A DNA stretch of 16,827 bases, taken from the NCBI GenBank assembly GCA_048497495.1, contig JAFHCF010000003.1, positions 1-16,827 on the forward strand, written 5' to 3'. This document shows, piece by piece, positions 1 through 7,505 of the stretch (position 1 is its first letter; each line of letters opens with the position of its first letter). The notes beneath the pieces were generated by a model. The model was not told the DNA's origin, searched no databases, and saw only the letters and a program-made list of their open reading frames with translations. The stretch comes from JAFHCF01 sp048497495 (GTDB lineage: Bacteria > Pseudomonadota > Alphaproteobacteria > Rhizobiales > Ancalomicrobiaceae). Position numbers and translations under genes: made by a program.

Positions 1-84
1 CGGCAGCCGTCGACGCCGACCGAGAAGGCGCCCGTGAACGGCCACCCGGTGATGTTCCGCGCCCGCAGGTCGCAGGCGTCAGCG

Positions 85-1935
85 TTACATCTGGGTGACG
101 TAGCGCACCGCGCCCCTGGCGGCCGAGGTCGCCATCGCCGCATAGGCGCGCAGCGCCGCCGAGACCTTGCGCGGGCGCACCTCGGTCGGCTTCCAGGCGT
201 CGCGGCCCTTGGCCTCCATGCGGGCGCGGCGGGCGGCGAGGTCCTCGTCGGAGATCAGGAGCGCGATCGTCCGGTTGGGGATGTCGATGCGGATGCGATC
301 GCCGGCCTCGACCAGGCCGATGGCGCCGCCCTCGGCGGCTTCCGGCGAGGCATGGCCGATCGAGAGACCCGAGGTGCCGCCGGAGAAGCGGCCGTCGGTC
401 AGCAGCGCGCAGACCTTGCCCATGCCCTTCGACTTCAGGTAGCTGGTCGGATAGAGCATTTCCTGCATGCCCGGGCCGCCCTTGGGGCCCTCGTAGCGGA
501 TGACGACGACGTCGCCGGCCACGACCTTGCCGGTGAGGATGCCCGAGACCGCCGAATCCTGGCTCTCGAAGATCTTGACCTCGCCCTCGAAGGTCAGAAT
601 CGACTCGTCGACGCCGGCGGTCTTCACGATGCAGCCGTCGAGCGCGATGTTGCCGTAGAGCACGGCGAGGCCGCCGTCCTTGGAATAGGCGTGCTCGGCC
701 GAGCGGATGACGCCGGCCTTGCGATCGGTGTCGATGTCGTCCCAGCGGCGCTCCTGGCTGAAGGCCTCGAGGCTGGGCACGCCGCCGGGCGCCGCCGCAT
801 AGAAGGTGCGGACAGAGGCCGAGTTGGTCGACATGACGTCCCACTGGGCGATCGCCGCGGCGAGCGTCGGGGCGTGGACGGTGGGCAGTTCGCCGTGGAT
901 CAGGCCGGCGCGGTGGAGCTCGCCGAGGATGCCGAAGATGCCGCCGGCGCGGTGGACGTCCTCCATGTGGATGTCGGCGACGGCGGGGGCGACCTTGCAC
1001 AGGCACGGCACCCGGCGCGACAGCCGGTCGATGTCGGCCATGGTGAAGTCGACCTCGGCCTCCTGAGCCGCCGCCAGCAGATGCAGAACGGTGTTGGTCG
1101 AGCCGCCCATCGAGATATCGAGGGTCATGGCGTTCTCGAACGCCTCGAAGGAGGCGATGGCGCGCGGCAGCACGCTCTCGTCGTCCTGCTCGTAATACCG
1201 GCGCGCCAGATCGACGATCAGGTGGCCGGCCTCGACGAACAGGCGCTTGCGGTCGGCGTGGGTGGCCAGCGTCGAGCCGTTGCCGGGCAGCGACAGGCCG
1301 AGCGCCTCGGTCAGGCAGTTCATCGAATTGGCGGTGAACATGCCGGAGCACGAACCGCAGGTCGGGCAGGCCGAGCGCTCGTAGGACTTGACGTCCTCGT
1401 CCGAGACCTTGTCGTCGCCGGCGGCGATCATCGCGTCGATCAGGTCGACCGACTTGGTGACGCCGCTGGTCAGGAGCACCTTGCCGGCCTCCATCGGGCC
1501 GCCGGAGACGAAGACGGTCGGGATGTTCAGGCGCAGCGACGCCATGATCATGCCGGGGGTGATCTTGTCGCAGTTGGAGATGCAGACCATGGCGTCGGCG
1601 CAATGGGCGTTGACCATGTATTCGACCGAGTCGGCGATCAGGTCGCGCGAGGGCAGCGAATAGAGCATGCCGTCGTGGCCCATGGCGATACCGTCGTCGA
1701 TGGCGATGGTGTTCATCTCCTTGGCGACGCCGCCGGCCTTCTCGATCTCACGCGCCACCAACTGGCCGAGGTCCTTCAAGTGGACATGGCCGGGGACGAA
1801 CTGGGTGAAGGAGTTGACCACCGCGATGATCGGCTTGCCGAAATCGCCGTCCGTCATGCCGGTGGCGCGCCACAGGCCGCGCGCGCCGGCCATGTTGCGG
1901 CCATGGGTGGAGGTGCGGGAGCGATAGGCGGGCAT
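85..1935 (-). CDS. ilvD: Dihydroxy-acid dehydratase
   Basis: Dehydrates 2,3-dihydroxy-3-methylbutanoate (and the methylpentanoate homologue) to the 2-keto acid, the step before transamination in valine and isoleucine synthesis; cytoplasmic Fe-S enzyme. The protein is 616 residues, the usual IlvD length. It begins MPAYRSRTSTHGRNMAGARG and carries the family blocks NSFTQFVPGH (41-50), ISNCDKITPGM with Cys122, and CPTCGSCSGMFTANSMNC (190-207), whose Cys196 with Cys122 are the likely cluster ligands; a C-terminal block reads GRFSGGTSG. The frame stays open further upstream, but the ATG at 1935 is preceded by AGGAGAG (complement of 1939-1945) and matches the conserved family N-terminus. No other ilv gene is next to it, and no leader peptide or attenuator was seen upstream. 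Confidence 0.97.
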   Translation of the reverse strand: MPAYRSRTSTHGRNMAGARGLWRATGMTDGDFGKPIIAVVNSFTQFVPGHVHLKDLGQLVAREIEKAGGVAKEMNTIAIDDGIAMGHDGMLYSLPSRDLIADSVEYMVNAHCADAMVCISNCDKITPGMIMASLRLNIPTVFVSGGPMEAGKVLLTSGVTKSVDLIDAMIAAGDDKVSDEDVKSYERSACPTCGSCSGMFTANSMNCLTEALGLSLPGNGSTLATHADRKRLFVEAGHLIVDLARRYYEQDDESVLPRAIASFEAFENAMTLDISMGGSTNTVLHLLAAAQEAEVDFTMADIDRLSRRVPCLCKVAPAVADIHMEDVHRAGGIFGILGELHRAGLIHGELPTVHAPTLAAAIAQWDVMSTNSASVRTFYAAAPGGVPSLEAFSQERRWDDIDTDRKAGVIRSAEHAYSKDGGLAVLYGNIALDGCIVKTAGVDESILTFEGEVKIFESQDSAVSGILTGKVVAGDVVVIRYEGPKGGPGMQEMLYPTSYLKSKGMGKVCALLTDGRFSGGTSGLSIGHASPEAAEGGAIGLVEAGDRIRIDIPNRTIALLISDEDLAARRARMEAKGRDAWKPTEVRPRKVSAALRAYAAMATSAARGAVRYVTQM

Positions 1936-2197
1936 GGGCTCTCCTCGTGAGACGGGCGCTTCGGCGATCCCTCGGACGCGCGGCGTGAATGACGCAAATA
2001 GCGTCTTCCCGGGCGAGAGACCAGTGCGGATGTCGACGAGAGCCGCCGGCGACCGAAACCGGCGCCGGATCGGGCCTTCGGGAGGGCCATGTCGTCCGCA
2101 CGGCCGTCCGGTTCGGTGTCTCGAGATCAGCGGCAACCACCTGGCGACAAACTGTTCGAGATCGTTCCGCGAGATTCGCGACGCGGCACGGCGCGGT

Positions 2198-2242
2198 CCC
2201 TTCTCCCCTCGCGGGAGAAGGTGCCCGAAGGGCGGATGAGGG
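2198..2242 (+). repeat. Palindromic intergenic repeat, copy A
   Basis: About 45 bases. It contains a hairpin CTTCTCCC/GGGAGAAG, then a second small hairpin CCCGAAGGG, and ends in GGATGAGGG. The same element lies in opposite orientation at 2304-2352. This mosaic of a CTTCTCCC stem, a small GAAG-loop stem and a GATGAGGG end is typical of the short palindromic elements abundant in Rhizobiales genomes (RIME-like); the family name is inferred from memory of such elements. Confidence 0.75.
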
Positions 2243-2303
2243 CGCGCGCGCGACGGCGCGCATTGGGAATGCCCGAGACTTTTGCCGGGTCGAGAGGCCC
2301 AAA

Positions 2304-2352
2304 CCCCTCATCCGGCGCTTCGCGCCACCTTCTCCCGCAAGGGGAGAAGGGA
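2304..2352 (-). repeat. Palindromic intergenic repeat, copy B (inverted)
   Basis: Reverse-oriented copy of the element at 2198-2242. On the minus strand it reads CCCTTCTCCCC, a loop, GGGAGAAGGTG, then GGCGCGAAGCGCC and GGATGAGGGG. The inner small stem differs in sequence from copy A but keeps its pairing, a compensatory pattern expected when the structure rather than the bases is conserved. The copies are about 61 bases apart, so the whole interval can also fold as one large hairpin. Confidence 0.75.
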
Positions 2353-2459
2353 GGGCGCGCATGCGCGCGCAGCCTGAACCGGGCGACCGAGGTTCGTCGG
2401 CGGGCGTGACGATATGGGTGGACCCGCCGCCGCCGACGCGACGAGGGGCCGCGCGCGCG

Positions 2460-2822
2460 TCACTTCGCGCCGGATTTGGCCTTGGCGTAGAAGCCACTGA
2501 AACTGCACGTCCTTCCGTGGGAGTCGCAGGTCAGTTCCTTCACCTCGAGACCACCGTTCTTCTTGGTCGCCACGAGATGGCAGATCTCGACCTCATCCTC
2601 CTTGTCGATGCGCAGGACGTTGCCGTTCGCCGTTCCGGTCGCCTCGAGCTCCCCCAGGCATCCCGGCACGCCGATGCTCATCTCGACCGCGTAGGTGGCC
2701 GGACCTCGTTTGACGACGGTCGCCGTCTGCCAGGCGTCGCCCTTCTGGCTGGAATAGGTCCCCTCGAAGGCGAAGGCGGCCGAGGAGACGAGGACGAAGA
2801 GGGAAAACCAGGTGAGACGCAT
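2460..2822 (-). CDS. Small secreted protein of unknown function
   Basis: A 120-residue protein with a clear Sec signal peptide: MRLTWFSLFVLVSSAAFA then FEGTYSS, with cleavage likely after residue 18. The mature part (about 100 residues) has several Cys (in PGCLGEL, EICHL, LTCDSHGRTC) that could form disulfides, and it looks like a small beta-rich periplasmic domain; no family is recognised. The frame continues upstream to an ATG at 2888 preceded by a strong GGAGGTGA ribosome site. That 22-residue extension has mixed third positions, whereas codons after 2822 are almost all G/C-ending, and it would push the signal peptide inward. The start at 2822 is therefore preferred, although its own ribosome site is weak. 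The gene is divergent from the permease gene at 3022. Confidence 0.72.
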   Translation of the reverse strand: MRLTWFSLFVLVSSAAFAFEGTYSSQKGDAWQTATVVKRGPATYAVEMSIGVPGCLGELEATGTANGNVLRIDKEDEVEICHLVATKKNGGLEVKELTCDSHGRTCSFSGFYAKAKSGAK

Positions 2823-3021
2823 GCGAGCAACCCCATGGTGACGATGATCCGAGGTGCAATCCTGCCCTGAAAGAACGTTTTCGACCATACCGAATCACCT
2901 CCAGGCCGGTATCGTCCGATCGGCCGCGCGACCTCGCCGTGCCTGGAACGGGCGCGCGGTGATAAAAGCCGGACGAGCCTCCCGAAACAGCCCGTCATCA
3001 TCGCGACCCGAAAGCCCTCAC

Positions 3022-3966
3022 GTGCTCTCCACCTTGAACATCGTCCTGCCGATCTTCGCCCTGGTGGCGGTGGGGTGGGCGCTCGCGGCAACCGGTCTGT
3101 TGCCGACGAGCGTCGGCGAAGGCCTCGCCACCTTCGCGGCCACCGTCGGCATCCCCCTGCTGCTGTTCGAGACGATCGTGCGGGCCGATCTCGGCGCCGT
3201 CTCTCCTTGGCAGGTCTGGGGCTGCTACTACCCGGCCGCCGCCCTCGCCTGGCTCCTCGGGCAGACGATCGCGCGGCGCGTCCACGGCCTGCCGGCGCGG
3301 ACGTCGGTCATCGCCGGCATGAGCGCCACCTTCGCCAACATCGGCTTCGTCGGACTGCCGCTCGCCCAGCGTGCCTTCGGCGATCACGGCGCCCTCGTCG
3401 CCACCATGATCATCTCGGTCCACCTGCCCTTGTGGATGACGACCGCGACCGTGCTGCTGCTGCGCGGAGAGGCCTCGACCGATGGCGAAAGCTCGAGGTG
3501 GGACGCGGTCGGGCGGGTGGGGCGCGCCGTCTTTCGCAATCCGATCATCATCGGCCTCATCGCCGGCGTCGTCGTCCATTTCGCCGGTTTTCGCCCGAGC
3601 GGCGTCCTCGATCAGACGATCCATACGCTCGCCGGCGTGGCGAGCCCGGTCGCCCTGGTCTCGCTCGGCATGTCCATGCACGGCCAGAGCCTCCAGGGCG
3701 AGGTCGCCCCCGCCCTCACCATGGCGGTGATCAAGCTCCTGGCGCTGCCGGCCTTCGTCGTCGTCCTGTGCCGGATCGTCGGCCCGGATCCGGATATGAT
3801 CGGGCCGCTGGTTGTGGTGGCCAGCGTTCCCACCGGCATCAACGTCTATCTTGTCGCCACCCAGTTCGGCGTCGGCCGGCGCCTCGCCTCGAACGTGGTG
3901 GCGGTGACGACAGTGCTCGCGGCGGTGACGGCGAGCGCCTGGTTGATCTGGCTCTCCGGTCCGTGA
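3022..3966 (+). CDS. AEC-family (auxin efflux carrier-like) permease
   Basis: An inner-membrane transporter of the bile/arsenite/riboflavin superfamily's AEC branch. Members export or import small organic acids, and the substrate cannot be read from sequence. The predicted 314 residues are the usual AEC length and are hydrophobic throughout, with about ten membrane segments in two halves. The first half holds the AEC-like block FANIGFVGLPLAQRAFG near residues 103-119; the second includes a PTGINVYLVATQFG stretch typical of the last helices. The start is the GTG at 3022, giving VLSTLNIVLPIFALVAVGWA, where family homology normally begins. An in-frame ATG at 2854 would add 56 polar residues of poor coding character. 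No strong ribosome site precedes either, so the start is uncertain. It stops 94 bases before the helicase gene. Confidence 0.86.
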   Translation: MLSTLNIVLPIFALVAVGWALAATGLLPTSVGEGLATFAATVGIPLLLFETIVRADLGAVSPWQVWGCYYPAAALAWLLGQTIARRVHGLPARTSVIAGMSATFANIGFVGLPLAQRAFGDHGALVATMIISVHLPLWMTTATVLLLRGEASTDGESSRWDAVGRVGRAVFRNPIIIGLIAGVVVHFAGFRPSGVLDQTIHTLAGVASPVALVSLGMSMHGQSLQGEVAPALTMAVIKLLALPAFVVVLCRIVGPDPDMIGPLVVVASVPTGINVYLVATQFGVGRRLASNVVAVTTVLAAVTASAWLIWLSGP

Positions 3967-3992
3967 GGCGGGAGCGCGGGGTGACGGGCCTT

Positions 3993-4007
3993 GTTTTCTT
4001 TTTGTTC
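3993..4007 (+). promoter_or_regulatory. Possible LexA (SOS) operator
   Basis: GTTTTCTTTTTGTTC reads as GTTT-N7-GTTC. Alphaproteobacterial LexA is known to bind the direct repeat GTTC-N7-GTTC, so this has one mismatch, in the first half-site. It ends 53 bases before the helicase start, inside the only AT-rich stretch of the intergenic gap, a sensible promoter position. Confidence 0.35.
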
Positions 4008-4060
4008 TCGTTGCAGTAGAAAACGACACCGAACGGCGGACGAGCGGCGGGACGCGGGCG

Positions 4061-5167
4061 ATGGATTGGTCGAGCGAGCAGGACACGGCCTTGAGCGAGA
4101 TCGCCCGTTGGCTGAAGACGGGGTCTCCGCAGGTCTTCCGTCTGTTCGGCTATGCCGGGACGGGGAAGACCACCCTCGCCCGCCATCTCGCCGAAGGGAT
4201 CGACGGCGACGTCTGTTTCGGCGCCTTCACCGGCAAGGCGGCGCTGGTGATGCGCTCCAAGGGCTGCGACGGCGCCTCGACCATCCATTCGATGATCTAT
4301 CGGCCGAAGCGGCCGCCGGAGGACGAGGAGGAGGAGGAGACCTTCTCCTTCGCCCTCAATCGCCAGTCGGAGGCCTCCAAGGCGTCGCTGATCGTCATCG
4401 ACGAGTGCTCGATGGTCGACGAGGAACTGGGCAAGGATCTGCTGTCCTTCGGCAAGCCGACCCTGGTGCTCGGCGATCCGGCGCAGTTGCCGCCGGTCAA
4501 GGGCGGCGGCTACTTCACCGAGGCCGAACCCGACATCATGCTGACCCAGGTCCACCGCCAGGCGGCGGACAATCCGATCATCCGCCTGTCGATGGACATC
4601 CGCGAGGGGCGCGAGTTGTCGGTCGGCGACTACGGCGAGACGCGGATCATCCGCCGGCGCGACATCACCGCCGACCGGATCCTGTCGGCCGACCAGGTGC
4701 TGGTCGGGCGCAACAAGACCCGCCATCTCTACAACAAGCGGATCCGCGAGTTGCGCGGCTACACCTTCCCGACGCCGGAAGTCGGCGAGAAGCTGGTGTG
4801 CCTGAGGAACGACAAGACCAAGGGATTGCAGAACGGCGGCCTCTTCCGCGTCACCCGGGTCAAGGACCCCAAGAGCGGCTTCCTCAAGTTCGATCTGGCG
4901 CCCGAGGACGGATCGGAGCGCCGCCGCATCGCCGCCTCGGTGTGGCCGGCCTTCTTCGAGGGCGGCGACGAGGCCCTGCCCTGGGCGCTCAGGCGCAAGT
5001 CGGACGAATTCGACTACGGCTACGCGCTCACCGTCCACAAGGCGCAAGGGTCGCAGTGGGACGACGTGGTGTTGTTCGACGAGAGCTTCGCCTTCCGCGA
5101 ACATCGCGCCCGCTGGCTCTATACCGGCGTCACCCGCGCCGCCGAACGCCTGACCATCGTGACGTGA
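4061..5167 (+). CDS. RecD/Dda-like superfamily 1 DNA helicase
   Basis: A compact 368-residue ATP-dependent 5'-3' type helicase. Visible motifs in order: Walker A GYAGTGKT (30-37), motif Ia near FTGKAALVM (57-64), Walker B IVIDEC (111-116), motif III GDPAQLPPVKG (138-148), LTQVHRQAADNP (161-172), and the C-terminal UvrD_C_2-type block ALTVHKAQGSQWDDVV followed by WLYTGVTRAAERLTIV at the very end. An acidic run (EDEEEEE, about 87-93) sits between motifs Ia and II. It lacks the N-terminal domain of full RecD2, so it is a minimal motor, and no recB/recC partner is nearby. The ATG at 4061 directly precedes MDWSSEQDTAL, the usual start for this group. DNA repair is the likely role; the possible LexA box upstream would fit. 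Confidence 0.9.
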   Translation: MDWSSEQDTALSEIARWLKTGSPQVFRLFGYAGTGKTTLARHLAEGIDGDVCFGAFTGKAALVMRSKGCDGASTIHSMIYRPKRPPEDEEEEETFSFALNRQSEASKASLIVIDECSMVDEELGKDLLSFGKPTLVLGDPAQLPPVKGGGYFTEAEPDIMLTQVHRQAADNPIIRLSMDIREGRELSVGDYGETRIIRRRDITADRILSADQVLVGRNKTRHLYNKRIRELRGYTFPTPEVGEKLVCLRNDKTKGLQNGGLFRVTRVKDPKSGFLKFDLAPEDGSERRRIAASVWPAFFEGGDEALPWALRRKSDEFDYGYALTVHKAQGSQWDDVVLFDESFAFREHRARWLYTGVTRAAERLTIVT

Positions 5168-5347
5168 TCCCAGAGCCGGCCGACGCCCTTGGCATGGTGC
5201 TCGCAATTTCCGGCGGCGTGTCCGACATTACATTGTTACGCAGCGTCAATCATCGTCACCGAGGACCGTCTAATCCGACGAGATCTACCCCTGTTGTTTT
5301 TGACGGGTGCGACATCTCGGCCCTGCCAAAATTCGCAACGACTTTCT

Positions 5348-5364
5348 TAACCAACCACTGGTTA
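5348..5364. promoter_or_regulatory. Small inverted repeat upstream of the chemoreceptor
   Basis: TAACCA, a 5-base spacer, then TGGTTA: a perfect 6-base inverted repeat 48 bases before the chemoreceptor start. It lies in a locally AT-richer 245-base gap that presumably contains the promoter, and could be an operator. It includes TTAACC, half of a CtrA site, but the second half-site is not at the expected spacing. Confidence 0.3.
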
Positions 5365-5412
5365 CCCTCGAGGCATGTAATTCCGCCCCTCCCGTCGAGT
5401 TTCGAGAGTCCC

Positions 5413-7104
5413 ATGGCGAAGACGACGCGATTCAATTTGACGATCGGCTTACGGTTTCTGACCGTCATCGCGATTGCCGTGATGATCATGAGCGCGGGCA
5501 CGATCTTCGCGATCTGGCAATTCCGCCAATCGATGATCGAACTGCGCCAGCAGGAGGTGAAGAGCGTCATCGAGACGGCATCCTCCTACGTCGCCGGGTT
5601 GCGCGGCCGGGTCGAGGCCGGCGACATTTCGGAAGCTGCGGCCGAAAAGCTGGCGTTCGAGGGGATTTCGAAGATCCGTTTCGCCGGGGAGAACCACATC
5701 CTCGCCTTCGACCACAACGGCCGGATGCTCGCCTCGGGCAATCCCGACCTGAAGGCCGGCACCGCCATGAACGGCTTCGTCACCGCCGATGGTCGGCGTC
5801 TCATGGCCGAGTTGATCACGACCGCCGACGCGGGCGGCGGCTTCGTCGCCTATCAGTGGACCAGGCCGGGCGAGGCCTCCGCCTCCCGCAAGATCTCCTA
5901 CGTGGCCAAGGTGCCGCACTGGAACTGGATGATCGAGGCGGGCACCCACGTGTGGGACGTCGACCTCGGCATCCTGCGCACCGTGATGTGGATCGCCGCC
6001 GGCTGCACCCCGGCGATGATCGGCTTCGTCATCTACGCCCTGTGGCTGGGACGCGGCGTCACTCGGCCCGTCGATCGCCTCAACGCCGTGATGACGGACA
6101 TGGCGGCGGGCGAGACGCAGTTGCACGTCCCCTATACCGAACGCAGTGACGAAGTGGGCCAGATCGCGCGCGCCGTCGAGGTCTTCCGACAGTCGATGAT
6201 CGAGCGCGACGCGCTCAAGGTGGAGGAGAGCCACATCGCCGAGGAGCGTCACGCGCGCGGCCTGCGCATCGAGAAGGTGATCTCCGCCTTCCGCGAGGAG
6301 GCGGCCCAGATCGTCGGCTTCGTCCGCGCCACCGCCGACGACATGAACCTCTCGGCCGAGACCCTGTCGCAATCGGCGGACGTGACCGGACGCTCGATGT
6401 CGCAGGCCGAGCAGCTCGCCCATCAGGACGCCGCACACGTCGGCGCCATGGCCGAGGCCACCGACCTCCTCTCGAGGACCGTCGACGACGTCGGGCGCCA
6501 GATCGGCGAAGCCGGAAAGGTCACCGCGGCCGGCGCCGAACTCGGCCGCGAAGCCCGCGTCTCGGTCTCCGCCCTGGCGGTCACGGCCGAGAAGATCGGC
6601 GCCGTCGTCGATCTCATCCGCGCCATCGCCGACCAGACCAACCTGCTCGCCCTCAACGCCACCATCGAGGCGGCGCGCGCCGGCGAGGCGGGCCGCGGCT
6701 TCGCCGTCGTCGCCAGCGAGGTCAAGCAGCTCGCCACCCAGACCACCAAGGCGACCGAGGAGATCGCCGGCAACGTCGAGGCGATCCAGAGCGCCACCCG
6801 CGAGGCGGTGCGTCAGATCACGTCGGTGACCGAGACGCTGGAGACGATCGAGACGTCGAGCGCCAACATCGCCCACGCGGTCGACGAACAGACCCAGACC
6901 ACCGCCGTGATCACGGCGCGCGGCGTCGAAGTCAGGCGCGGCACCGAGAGCCTGACCCGATCGATCTCGACGGTGTCGGGCGCGGTGGCCGACACCGCCC
7001 GGGTCGCCGACGAGGTGACCAACGTCGCCAAGGAACTGTCGGAAGCCGCGATCTCGCTCGACGAGCGCATCCGCTGCTTCCTCGCCGACGTCGCGGCGGC
7101 GTGA
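5413..7104 (+). CDS. Methyl-accepting chemotaxis protein with Cache sensor
   Basis: A transmembrane chemoreceptor signalling to CheA/CheW; 563 residues. TM1 is about 14-36. The periplasmic sensor (about 38-183) looks like a single Cache type 2 domain, with ILAFDHNGRMLASGNP and the WNWMIEAG stretch that normally ends it. TM2 is about 188-212. HAMP (213-266) begins RGVTRPVDRL. The long cytoplasmic coiled coil contains the invariant tip IRAIADQTNLLALNATIEAA (402-421) and RGFAVVASEVKQLA. The C-terminus is short, with no CheR-tethering pentapeptide. ATG 5413 is chosen because the helix-rich N-terminus starts there; the frame is open far upstream only by GC bias. It stands alone with no che genes beside it, and a hairpin terminator follows. 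Confidence 0.95.
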   Translation: MAKTTRFNLTIGLRFLTVIAIAVMIMSAGTIFAIWQFRQSMIELRQQEVKSVIETASSYVAGLRGRVEAGDISEAAAEKLAFEGISKIRFAGENHILAFDHNGRMLASGNPDLKAGTAMNGFVTADGRRLMAELITTADAGGGFVAYQWTRPGEASASRKISYVAKVPHWNWMIEAGTHVWDVDLGILRTVMWIAAGCTPAMIGFVIYALWLGRGVTRPVDRLNAVMTDMAAGETQLHVPYTERSDEVGQIARAVEVFRQSMIERDALKVEESHIAEERHARGLRIEKVISAFREEAAQIVGFVRATADDMNLSAETLSQSADVTGRSMSQAEQLAHQDAAHVGAMAEATDLLSRTVDDVGRQIGEAGKVTAAGAELGREARVSVSALAVTAEKIGAVVDLIRAIADQTNLLALNATIEAARAGEAGRGFAVVASEVKQLATQTTKATEEIAGNVEAIQSATREAVRQITSVTETLETIETSSANIAHAVDEQTQTTAVITARGVEVRRGTESLTRSISTVSGAVADTARVADEVTNVAKELSEAAISLDERIRCFLADVAAA

Positions 7105-7127
7105 CGACCGGCCGCCTCGACATGAGA

Positions 7128-7149
7128 AAGGCCGCCCTCGGGCGGCCTT
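7128..7149 (+). terminator. Hairpin terminator after the chemoreceptor
   Basis: AAGGCCGCC, a CTCG loop, then GGCGGCCTT: a perfect 9-base stem starting 23 bases after the chemoreceptor stop. It is followed by CGTCGTTTCC, so the U-tract is poor, as is common for intrinsic terminators in GC-rich genomes. Confidence 0.8.
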
Positions 7150-7170
7150 CGTCGTTTCCGGAGACGGCTC

Positions 7171-7335
7171 CCTCACGCCAGCTCGTGGTGGGCGTGCCGA
7201 TGCCGTCGATACGGCGGGCGACCCGGACGCCGTCGTGGGCGTTGATGTGGTCGAGGAAGCGGCGCGGGCCGGCGATGCGGCAGTGCCGCCCGACCCATCA
7301 TCTTCGGCATCTTCGGCGCGGTGGCACCCTCCGGC
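7171..7335 (-). pseudogene. Decayed copy of the puuE 3' end (fragment 1)
   Basis: This interval matches the last part of the intact puuE gene (11650 onward) in the same orientation. Both start CTCACGCC and share GTGGTGGGCGTGCC, then GATGTGGTCGAGGAAGCG, and the ATCATCTTCGGC block. On the minus strand it still encodes pieces EGATAPKM and the ending HAHHELA-stop, against EGATAPKMM and HAHHKPA-stop in PuuE. Small internal deletions and frameshifts make it non-functional. It lies directly after the chemoreceptor terminator and marks the left edge of the accessory block. Confidence 0.82.
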
Positions 7336-7370
7336 GCGCGGCCGTGACGGCCCATTCCCAAACGAGCGCT

Positions 7371-7450
7371 CGGTGGGTGGAACCCACTAGTTTGCCTTGC
7401 GGATCGAGTTGCGTACACGCGGATCGCGCGCAATCATGCCGGTGCTTATC
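7371..7450 (+). pseudogene. Relic of the C-terminus of an M15-type peptidase gene
   Basis: One plus-strand frame reads WVEPTSLPCGSSCVHADR from 7374, against YVEPTNLPCGLACTHADW at the end of the intact M15-type gene (residues 367-383). The following 60-odd bases, up to the start of the first HEAT-like gene, also resemble the spacer between the intact M15-type gene and the second HEAT-like gene, sharing CGAGGGTCCGATG. Everything upstream of this C-terminal scrap is gone; the last puuE-like bases lie about 35 bases away. It shows that the first HEAT-like gene once followed an M15-type gene as well. Confidence 0.75.
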
Positions 7451-7505
7451 GAGACTGATCTCGCTCACAGCCCGAGATGAACCATCCGAACGTGCCGAGG
7501 GTCCG

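Larger units (their letters stand above)
1936..2459. other. Intergenic gap with palindromic repeats
   Basis: A 524-base stretch between the start of ilvD and the stop of the small secreted-protein gene. It must hold the ilvD promoter in its left part, though no confident -35/-10 pair could be picked. Its right part carries the pair of palindromic repeats annotated separately. Open frames here lack coding character and cross the repeats, so no gene is called. Confidence 0.6.

Noticed and set aside
1..84. Minus-strand frame reading DACDLRARNITGWPFTGAF and onward
   Set aside because: It looks mildly protein-like and runs off the window, but there is no start codon between it and ilvD and no family was recognised, so a gene cannot be supported.
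34..1950. Very long open frame on the plus strand opposite ilvD
   Set aside because: It is the mirror of a strongly GC3-biased gene; its translation is Arg/Ala/Gly/His-rich with no motif, whereas the minus strand is a full-length IlvD.
2998..4086. Long minus-strand frame opposite the permease
   Set aside because: Low-complexity Arg/Asp/Gly/His-rich translation antisense to a clear multi-helix membrane protein.
7101..7505. Upstream extension of the first HEAT-like gene in the same frame
   Set aside because: The extension crosses a terminator, an antisense puuE fragment and an enzyme relic; the signal peptide and shared leader place the start at 7506.
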